A stretch of DNA of 6,522 nt from Dehalococcoidales bacterium (GTDB lineage Bacteria > Chloroflexota > Dehalococcoidia > Dehalococcoidales > UBA2162). The stretch lies in the NCBI GenBank assembly GCA_020354275.1, contig CP070645.1, positions 1 through 6,522 on the forward strand, given 5' to 3'. This document shows, piece after piece, positions 1 through 4,242 of this stretch. Within the stretch, counting starts at the first letter, position 1, and each line of letters opens with the position of its first letter. Both the position numbers and the translations under genes were made by a program. Below the pieces are notes generated by a model. The model was not told where the DNA came from. It did no database searches and was given only the letters and a program-made list of their open reading frames with translations.

Positions 1-1
1 C

Positions 2-421
2 TTTATCACCAAATTCAGAAGCAGCCTCGATAACTTGGGCCAGAATTCCAATATTAACTACCAGTTCAATTCTCAGACCACGTCACTACATCTCGATTCA
101 CTGGTAGAATTTGAGTTACTCCGCATCTGCCAGGAAGCGCTGACTAATGTTAAGAAGCATTCCGGGGCCGATAATGTGGAGATCCAGATTAGGCCGGTAA
201 ATAACCATATTGAAGTTAGTATCACTGACAACGGTTGTGGTTTTGATGTTATGGCTGTAAATAATAATAATGGCTCAAAGGTTGAAGGTCATGGTCTGGC
301 AGTTATGCAAGAAAGAGCCGAACTAATAGGAGGCCAGTTCCTGGTATTGAGTACTCCCGGCCATGGTACTGAGGTCAAGGTGGAATTGCCATCGAATTCA
401 CACCGGAGTGATCCATTATGA
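2..421 (+). CDS. Sensor histidine kinase, NarL/HisKA_3 type (3' part only)
   Basis: This is the C-terminal catalytic part of a histidine kinase. The frame is open to the window edge, so the true start, the sensor region and the phosphoacceptor histidine lie upstream; the TTG at 35 is not a credible start. What remains is the end of the dimerisation region and a complete HATPase_c domain that binds ATP. It shows an N-box (RICQEALTNVKKHSGA), a G1 box (DNGCGFD) and a G2 box (GHGLAVMQERAELIGG), with a final GTEVKVELP strand. The QEALTNV-KHS form of the N-box is typical of kinases that pair with NarL/LuxR-type regulators. The TGA stop overlaps the ATG of the response regulator in ATGA, so the pair is probably translationally coupled and forms a cognate two-component system. 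The stimulus cannot be read from this fragment. Confidence 0.93.
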   Translation, partial: FITKFRSSLDNLGQNSNINYQFNSQTTSLHLDSLVEFELLRICQEALTNVKKHSGADNVEIQIRPVNNHIEVSITDNGCGFDVMAVNNNNGSKVEGHGLAVMQERAELIGGQFLVLSTPGHGTEVKVELPSNSHRSDPL

Positions 422-1077
422 CTGAAGAAATAAAAGTCTTGGTTGTGGATGACCATGCTGTGGTTCGTGCTGGATTAGTAAATATACTTAATGCTGAGCA
501 TGACATCAGTGTTATCAGCGAGGCCAGCAATGGTTTTGAAGCCATTAGTAAGGCGGTTGAGCTGGATGTTGACGTTATATTAATGGATGTCTTTATGCCT
601 GAATGCAGTGGCCTGGAAGCTATCGTGGCTATAAAGGATAAAAAACCCCAAGCGAAGGTACTGATCCTTACCATATCAGACCGTGAAGAGGACCTGTTTC
701 AGGCTCTGAAGTTTGGCGCTCAGGGTTATCTTTTAAAAAGTGCCACGGTTAGCCAGGTAGTGGAAGCGGTAAGGAGGACTGCCGCTGGTGAGGCGATGCT
801 GTCACCTCATATCGCCTCAAAGCTGGTGGCTGAATTCCGCGGTAAGGGTGATGAGCCCAGGTTGAGCGAAAGGGAGATTGAGGTATTGAAGCTTATGGGT
901 GAGGGTTTGACCAACACTGAGATTGGTAGTCGCCTTTTCATCAGCGAAAGTACGGTTAGAACCTATCTACGCCGTCTGCTGGATAAGCTACACCTGAGAA
1001 ACCGGGCTGAGGCTACTGCCTATGCCGCCCAGCGACATCTGGCCCCGCGGTCTTACGAGGTACCCAGGAAGCCTTAA
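418..1077 (+). CDS. Two-component response regulator, NarL/FixJ family
   Basis: This is a 219-residue DNA-binding response regulator of normal family length. The receiver domain (about residues 5-120) has the acidic pair D11/D12, phosphoacceptor D57 in LMDVFMP, switch threonine T85 in LILTIS and the conserved lysine K107 in YLLKSA. A linker leads to a LuxR-type helix-turn-helix at about 147-208 (LSEREIEVLKLMGEGLTNTE, then STVRTYLRRLLDKL and RNRAEA). The recognition helix has VRTYLRRLL where VKTHVSNIL-like sequence is common. The start is the ATG overlapping the kinase stop codon. The kinase upstream should phosphorylate D57 and so activate dimerisation and DNA binding. Target genes are unknown. 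The nearby repeats at 1755-1802 are a possible but untested target. The TAA stop overlaps the stop codon of the convergent gene. Confidence 0.96.
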   Translation: MTEEIKVLVVDDHAVVRAGLVNILNAEHDISVISEASNGFEAISKAVELDVDVILMDVFMPECSGLEAIVAIKDKKPQAKVLILTISDREEDLFQALKFGAQGYLLKSATVSQVVEAVRRTAAGEAMLSPHIASKLVAEFRGKGDEPRLSEREIEVLKLMGEGLTNTEIGSRLFISESTVRTYLRRLLDKLHLRNRAEATAYAAQRHLAPRSYEVPRKP

Positions 1078-1613
1078 ATTCCTTTTATGTCACCGTTAAC
1101 TGCGCTGTCTTTTCTATTGTTATTGCCTGGTGGGCTATCCCTCATACTGCCCCTGTTCCAAAACCAGGGGCGTATGCTGAGGAGTCGGCCCGGGAAGCAG
1201 AAACAAGCCCCCAGAGCCAGGACAAGCAGGCCGATGTCAATATAGAGCGACTGCGTTGTTGAGAGCTCGTCACCGAGTAACCTTTCCATTATTCCCAGGC
1301 ACCCGCATGGTTCGAAGCCGAACCCCTGGCTGATCATCCAGCCGTTGTAGTATATGAAGGAGGCTATCAGCAGGGCGGAAGTGCCGGCGGCAATCCTGGT
1401 GGCGATGCCGGTGAGCAGCAGCGTTCCTAGTACAATCTCCACCCAGGGCAGAATGGCGGCAATGGCACTGGCAACTGCCGGGTTCAGTACCAGCGTGGAT
1501 ACCTGTAGGAGGAAGGCGCCCTCCCCCAGCAGCTTGCCCACCCCGGCGGTAAGGAAGACCAGACCCAGCAGAACGCTGGCACCAAGGCTTATCCAGTAGC
1601 GGTAACGTAGCAT
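1074..1613 (-). CDS. MauE/DoxX-like four-helix membrane protein
   Basis: This 179-residue integral membrane protein has four predicted helices at about residues 8-28, 47-70, 72-92 and 121-141. It carries family hallmarks: GLVFLTAGVGKLL in helix 1, PWVEIVLGTLLLTG in helix 2, and a CGC motif (C103-G-C105 in EPCGCLG) before helix 4. MauE and related DoxX-like proteins are associated with thiol redox chemistry or quinone-linked processes, and the CxC pair suggests a disulfide/dithiol role here. The exact function is not established. The last ~35 residues form a hydrophilic tail (SPPGNNNRKDS) that is not part of the membrane core. The ATG at 1613 is the first possible start: an in-frame TAG lies two codons upstream, and no clear Shine-Dalgarno is present. 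A strong promoter sits 11 bases upstream of the ATG, implying a near-leaderless message. It converges with the response regulator, with overlapping stops. Confidence 0.88.
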   Translation of the reverse strand: MLRYRYWISLGASVLLGLVFLTAGVGKLLGEGAFLLQVSTLVLNPAVASAIAAILPWVEIVLGTLLLTGIATRIAAGTSALLIASFIYYNGWMISQGFGFEPCGCLGIMERLLGDELSTTQSLYIDIGLLVLALGACFCFPGRLLSIRPWFWNRGSMRDSPPGNNNRKDSAVNGDIKGI

Positions 1614-1624
1614 CTTCTATTGCT

Positions 1625-1653
1625 ATATTAGTTTTCCTGCCTGCGCCTGTCAA
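1625..1653 (-). promoter_or_regulatory. Sigma-70-type promoter of the MauE/DoxX-like gene
   Basis: Read on the minus strand, TTGACA (1653-1648) is followed after 17 bases by TAATAT (1630-1625). This is a perfect -35 and a near-consensus -10 at ideal spacing. Only 11 bases separate the -10 from the ATG at 1613, so transcription should start about 4-5 bases before the start codon. Confidence 0.75.
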
Positions 1654-1754
1654 TCACCCGGATAGTTTATCTTAATGAGTCATTGTCTACTCTGACCACT
1701 GACATTCTCCTCCCCACCACCTTATTGGCTATGAAATGGTAATAAACCTCTTTG

Positions 1755-1802
1755 TCGTCATTTTCGTGACACGATTTCGTGACAAAAAATCGTCATTTTG
1801 AC
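1755..1802. repeat. TGAC/GTCA repeat cluster with operator-like palindrome
   Basis: Direct copies of TCGTCATTTT lie at 1755-1764 and 1790-1799. Direct copies of TTTCGTGACA lie at 1762-1771 and 1775-1784. Between them is the near-perfect dyad TGACACGATTTCGTGACA (1767-1784; one mismatched pair, two-base centre). In total five TGAC/GTCA half-sites occur within 46 bases, between the divergent MauE/DoxX-like and TasA-like genes. The arrangement resembles a multi-site operator. The binding protein is unknown; candidates in the window are the response regulator and the dual-HTH protein. Confidence 0.5.
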
Positions 1803-1857
1803 TAGTCCAAAATAGCTATTTGAGCGACAGACAGCAGGCTCGACCGATAGTAAAATA

Positions 1858-1933
1858 GTCCCATAAATAGGGATGGCAAACAATCCCCGCTCTGGTCGAT
1901 TCTCCGGAGCAACGTTCTCGGGAGAGGGGCGAT
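1858..1933 (+). promoter_or_regulatory. Structured 5' leader of the TasA-like operon (possible riboregulator)
   Basis: Several helices can be drawn by hand. GTCCC (1858-1862) can pair with GGGAT (1870-1874). The same GGGAT can instead pair with ATCCC (1883-1887) around the loop GGCAAACA. A 7-bp stem GCTCTGG/CCGGAGC (1889-1895/1904-1910) carries an 8-base loop. CTC/GAG closes a GGGA loop of GNRA type (1917-1926). ATCCCC (1883-1888) can also pair with 1927-1933, with C1930 bulged, to enclose the last two hairpins as a three-way junction. The competing helices are switch-like. I do not recognise a known riboswitch: GGCAAAC recalls the c-di-GMP-I class, but the rest of that consensus is absent. 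The promoter for this leader could not be placed confidently. Confidence 0.4.
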
Positions 1934-1941
1934 AATAAACT

Positions 1942-1950
1942 AAAAGGAGA
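1942..1950 (+). promoter_or_regulatory. Ribosome binding site of the TasA-like gene
   Basis: AAAAGGAGA lies a few bases before the ATG at 1956. Within it, GGAGAAT (1946-1952) is exactly complementary to ATTCTCC (1899-1905), in the loop and 3' stem of the leader hairpin. The site could therefore be sequestered in an alternative fold. Confidence 0.8.
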
Positions 1951-1955
1951 ATAAG

Positions 1956-2699
1956 ATGAGAAATATCCTTTTAAGTGTCGTTGTTGTCGCCGCACTGGTT
2001 GTTGCTGGAATCGGCGGCACCCTGGCCGACTGGGTCGAGGATGACCACGGGAGCTACTGCTTGACAGCCGGTTACTTAAACCTGCGTGTAGACATTGATG
2101 GTAACTGGATAATGGAGGGACCATACACTGCGGATCAAGACCCGGAGGGTGTGGGTGTTCCCATGGCATACTATGCCGATGACCTGGGCGAGCTTATCTG
2201 TGAATCCGGTATCGAGCCTGGTGATTCTGATGAAACAACCCTGAGTTTCCATATTTATGGTGACACATCTATCACCGGTGCCAAAGTGACCGTCAGCGGT
2301 ACAATCGAAAGCTTAGAAAACACTGTTGTCGAGCCGGAGATAACCGCCGGGGACCGGACATTTGGTGCTGGACCCGACCAGGGTGAGCTGGACGACTTTA
2401 TGCAAATCATGATCTGGCTTGAGCTTGATGGTGACAATACATACGAGGATGGCGAGGTGCTACTCTACGAAGGTTCATGGGCTGGTCTGATTGCTTGCCT
2501 CGAAAATGATCCGAGTCAGTTAGAGTTTGAACTGGTGAAATGTGTTACTTACTACGTCGGTTTCGCCTGGGAACTGCCCGGTTATGACGAGGAGCCCGAT
2601 GTAAACCAGTGCATGACCGACTCAATAGGTGGCACTGTCACCTTCACGGCAGAGGCCATACATGCTCCAACTCAGCCAAATCCTCCTATAACACCTTAA
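1956..2699 (+). CDS. TasA/camelysin-like exported protein with SipW-type signal
   Basis: This 247-residue secreted protein resembles the TasA/CalY (camelysin) family of SipW-processed fibre or surface proteins. A hydrophobic leader ends in GIGGTLA-DW, matching the G-G-T-x-A site of the family, with likely cleavage after A24. The mature start DWVEDDHGSYCLTAGYLNL matches the family's D-x-E-x-x-x-x-x-x-x-A-G-x-L-x-L pattern. Next come IEPGDSDETTLSFHIYG (the family's PGD strand, about 86-102), WLELDGDNTYEDGE (about 154-167, an acidic possible metal site) and a C-terminal GGTVTFTAEAIHAPTQ, resembling the family's F-x-A-x-Q-x-Q ending. Five cysteines (35, 82, 181, 196, 219) are unusual for TasA. 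The start is secure: a stop lies five codons upstream and AAAAGGAGA precedes the ATG. It is first in an operon with the next secreted protein, and the likely processing enzyme is encoded downstream. Polymerisation is inferred only. Confidence 0.85.
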   Translation: MRNILLSVVVVAALVVAGIGGTLADWVEDDHGSYCLTAGYLNLRVDIDGNWIMEGPYTADQDPEGVGVPMAYYADDLGELICESGIEPGDSDETTLSFHIYGDTSITGAKVTVSGTIESLENTVVEPEITAGDRTFGAGPDQGELDDFMQIMIWLELDGDNTYEDGEVLLYEGSWAGLIACLENDPSQLEFELVKCVTYYVGFAWELPGYDEEPDVNQCMTDSIGGTVTFTAEAIHAPTQPNPPITP

Positions 2700-2737
2700 C
2701 CAGAATAAAAAAGTTAAAAAGCAGTAAATTGCCGGAA

Positions 2738-2767
2738 GGGGGATGGCTCTTCAAAGGGCTGTCCCCC
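2738..2767 (+). other. Strong intergenic hairpin between the two exported-protein genes
   Basis: GGGGGATGGCTC (2738-2749) pairs with GGGCTGTCCCCC (2756-2767) over 12 consecutive base pairs, including three G-U wobbles, around the loop TTCAAA. No T-tract follows, so it does not look like an intrinsic terminator. It buries the ATG at 2743 and lies just before the GTG at 2788. It could stabilise or process the mRNA, or set the expression ratio of the two secreted proteins. Confidence 0.65.
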
Positions 2768-2787
2768 CGGTAGGCGAAAGCAGAAAA

Positions 2788-3426
2788 GTGAAACAGTTAC
2801 TTTCAGTATTAATACTAGCGGCAGTGCTCTCATCCCTGGCCATAGGTGGCACCTTCGCCGACTGGCTTGAAGACGACCACGGTGAATACTGCTTCTCTGC
2901 CGGGGAGTGGGAGGTTTGCGAGAACGAGCAGGGGAGCCGGGGGTGGTGGTCGCAGTTGCAGTCGGAGGAGACGGGGGCGGGGCCGATTAACAGTGGATTT
3001 GTTACCGAGGCCCAGGTTATCGGCTGGCTCAACGACGACATCAGCCAGGATTCGTGCTGGTTAACACCTACCGTGTTGAATGCCGTTTCTGGTCCCCCGA
3101 TTACTTTGGACGATGCGGTAGAGGTGCTGGCGGTGGGGGGCAAAGACGCTGAAGGCAAGTTCTACGCCCATTACCTGGCGCTGTGGTTGAACCTGATGTC
3201 GGGCCGGCAGTGCCCGGATACCCTGCACGATGTCAGTGAGGTTGGTGAAACTCTAGACTACGAGGACTACGGGGATGGCAATTTTCTGGCCCTGAGTGAC
3301 CCGGAGAATGTTTCCCGGGCGGAGTTCGTGGCCGCTGTTGAGGCCTTATGTAATTCCCCGGTGTCCGATACTGAGTTTACTCTGATGAAGGAAATCAGCG
3401 AAGCTTTCAACGACATGGATATCTAG
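2788..3426 (+). CDS. SipW-dependent exported protein of unassigned family
   Basis: This is a 212-residue secreted protein from the GTG at 2788. The frame can be extended 15 residues to an ATG at 2743, but that ATG lies inside a strong hairpin and directly abuts GGAAGGGGG. Starting at GTG gives a 24-residue leader ending AIGGTFA-DW, the same length as in the upstream protein, so I prefer it; its own Shine-Dalgarno (AGGCGA, 2772-2777) is weak. The mature N-terminus (DWLEDDHGEYCFSAG) is nearly identical to the neighbour's, then the proteins diverge. The body has GSRGWWSQLQ and KFYAHYLALWLNLMSG. These faintly recall the GYWK...ahxxAAxLNxxxG pattern of some bacterial exported proteins. It is acidic, with several cysteines. 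The C-terminus (DTEFTLMKEISEAFNDMDI) looks helical. Co-transcription with the TasA-like gene suggests a minor subunit, cap or anchor, but the function is unknown. A terminator follows. Confidence 0.78.
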   Translation: MKQLLSVLILAAVLSSLAIGGTFADWLEDDHGEYCFSAGEWEVCENEQGSRGWWSQLQSEETGAGPINSGFVTEAQVIGWLNDDISQDSCWLTPTVLNAVSGPPITLDDAVEVLAVGGKDAEGKFYAHYLALWLNLMSGRQCPDTLHDVSEVGETLDYEDYGDGNFLALSDPENVSRAEFVAAVEALCNSPVSDTEFTLMKEISEAFNDMDI

Positions 3427-3455
3427 CCGCGCCTGGCAAAACTGGCAAGTAAGTT

Positions 3456-3483
3456 TCCCGCGGGGCTACCGGCGGGATTTTTT
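3456..3483 (+). terminator. Rho-independent terminator of the exported-protein operon
   Basis: TCCCGC (3456-3461) pairs with GCGGGA (3472-3477), with two more inner G-C pairs beyond a G-G mismatch, followed by TTTTTT (3478-3483). It lies about 30 bases after the stop at 3426 and separates the two secreted-protein genes from the signal peptidase operon. Confidence 0.88.
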
Positions 3484-3505
3484 ATACACATTTCAGACTT
3501 ACAAT

Positions 3506-3533
3506 TAGACAATCCCGGTATCTTCATTATAAT
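3506..3533 (+). promoter_or_regulatory. Sigma-70-type promoter of the signal peptidase operon
   Basis: TAGACA (3506-3511; five of six to consensus) is followed after 16 bases by a perfect TATAAT (3528-3533). It lies just beyond the upstream terminator and about 75 bases before the signal peptidase start. Transcription should start near 3540, inside or next to a 10-bp-spaced direct repeat of TAGCTTA (3535-3541 and 3545-3551). Confidence 0.7.
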
Positions 3534-3597
3534 ATAGCTTAATGTAGCTTATGGGTATTGACATGGCTGGTGAAAAAATGAATGCGAACAGCCGGTC

Positions 3598-3604
3598 AGG
3601 AGGT
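3598..3604 (+). promoter_or_regulatory. Ribosome binding site of the signal peptidase gene
   Basis: AGGAGGT is a perfect Shine-Dalgarno, 5 bases before the ATG at 3610. A second ATG at 3606 is in another frame and too close to the site. An in-frame TGA immediately precedes 3610, which fixes the start. Confidence 0.9.
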
Positions 3605-3609
3605 AATGA

Positions 3610-4179
3610 ATGCTAAGGGTGGCGAAATGGGCCGGCGGCGCGGTGGTGCTGCTGGTGGTGCCCTTGATGATTTTCGTTATCCTCCTGCCCGGGGTGCTCT
3701 CGTCGCGGCTGGTCATCGTTTACAGCGGCAGCATGGAGCCGGAGCTGCCGATGGGTTCGCTGGCGGTGATAACGCAGGTTGACCCGGCAGCGATTCAGAA
3801 GGGCGATGTCATCACATTCCGCTCGCCCGAAGAAGGGGTTAATGTCAGCCACCGTGTTGTTGCCGTGTCACCAAGCGCTCCACTCACTTTTAAAACAAAG
3901 GGTGATGCCAACAGTGCCGCTGACCCCTTTATTGTGCCGGCGGAGAGCGTGGTCGGCAGGGTTACCGGGAGCGTTCCCAATGTTGGGTACGTTCTGGGCA
4001 GGATGGCGGACGTCTTCACTAGGCCATGGGGGCTTGTCCTCCTTATTGCCCTGCCATCCCTGGTGGTGCTGGGCAGTGCCGTCAGGGACGCTAATTTCAT
4101 GTACAGCCCGTCAAAGAGAAGGGCTAGGCAGCGGAAGAAGATTGCCGACCGCCAGAAGAAGAGGAGGCGGCACAACTAG
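3610..4179 (+). CDS. Signal peptidase I, SipW/archaeal (Ser-His) type
   Basis: This is a 189-residue membrane-bound signal peptidase of the SipW/Sec11-like branch. It has an N-terminal membrane helix (about 8-31) and then the catalytic box YSGSMEPELPMGS with nucleophile S41. In GVNVSHRVV, H81 replaces the general-base lysine used by ordinary bacterial LepB. KGDANSAADP (about 98-106) is the conserved acidic box with D99 and D105. A second helix (about 139-157) is followed by a very basic tail (RRARQRKKIADRQKKRRRHN), probably cytosolic. The active site therefore faces outside. SipW-type enzymes cleave TasA-family precursors, and two such leaders (GGT-x-A-DW) are encoded just upstream, so these are the obvious substrates. 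It is first gene of an operon with the DUF5305 and dual-HTH genes, with its own promoter. Confidence 0.94.
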   Translation: MLRVAKWAGGAVVLLVVPLMIFVILLPGVLSSRLVIVYSGSMEPELPMGSLAVITQVDPAAIQKGDVITFRSPEEGVNVSHRVVAVSPSAPLTFKTKGDANSAADPFIVPAESVVGRVTGSVPNVGYVLGRMADVFTRPWGLVLLIALPSLVVLGSAVRDANFMYSPSKRRARQRKKIADRQKKRRRHN

Positions 4180-4233
4180 TACCATTTACCTATTGTCAAA
4201 GGTGACCGGCTTGGGTAAATAGTAAAGGCAGGC

Positions 4234-4240
4234 GGGAAGG
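4234..4240 (+). promoter_or_regulatory. Ribosome binding site of the DUF5305 gene
   Basis: GGGAAGG precedes the ATG at 4243 by two bases, tighter than ideal. A further purine run (AAAGGCAGG, 4225-4233 region) lies just upstream. The 63-base gap after the signal peptidase gene also holds the inverted repeat ATTTACC/GGTAAAT (4184-4190/4214-4220). Confidence 0.5.
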
Positions 4241-4242
4241 CC

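Noticed and set aside
1858..1933. c-di-GMP-I (GEMM) riboswitch upstream of the TasA-like gene
   Set aside because: GGCAAAC is present, but the GNAA-capped stem followed by GGGACGCAAAGCC is missing. I kept it only as an unclassified structured leader.
2743..2787. ATG start for the second exported protein
   Set aside because: It lies inside a strong hairpin, abuts its purine run without spacing and adds a non-signal-like extension (MALQRAVPPVGESRK). GTG 2788 gives the same leader length as the paralogue.
2925..2985. G-rich stretch in the second exported-protein gene, possible G-quadruplex
   Set aside because: Only two runs of three or more G lie close together at each end, separated by about 14 bases of mixed sequence, so no four-run motif with short loops exists.
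3558..3563. TTGACA as a second promoter for the signal peptidase operon
   Set aside because: No -10-like sequence at suitable spacing (3579-3588 reads TGAATGCG-type sequence).
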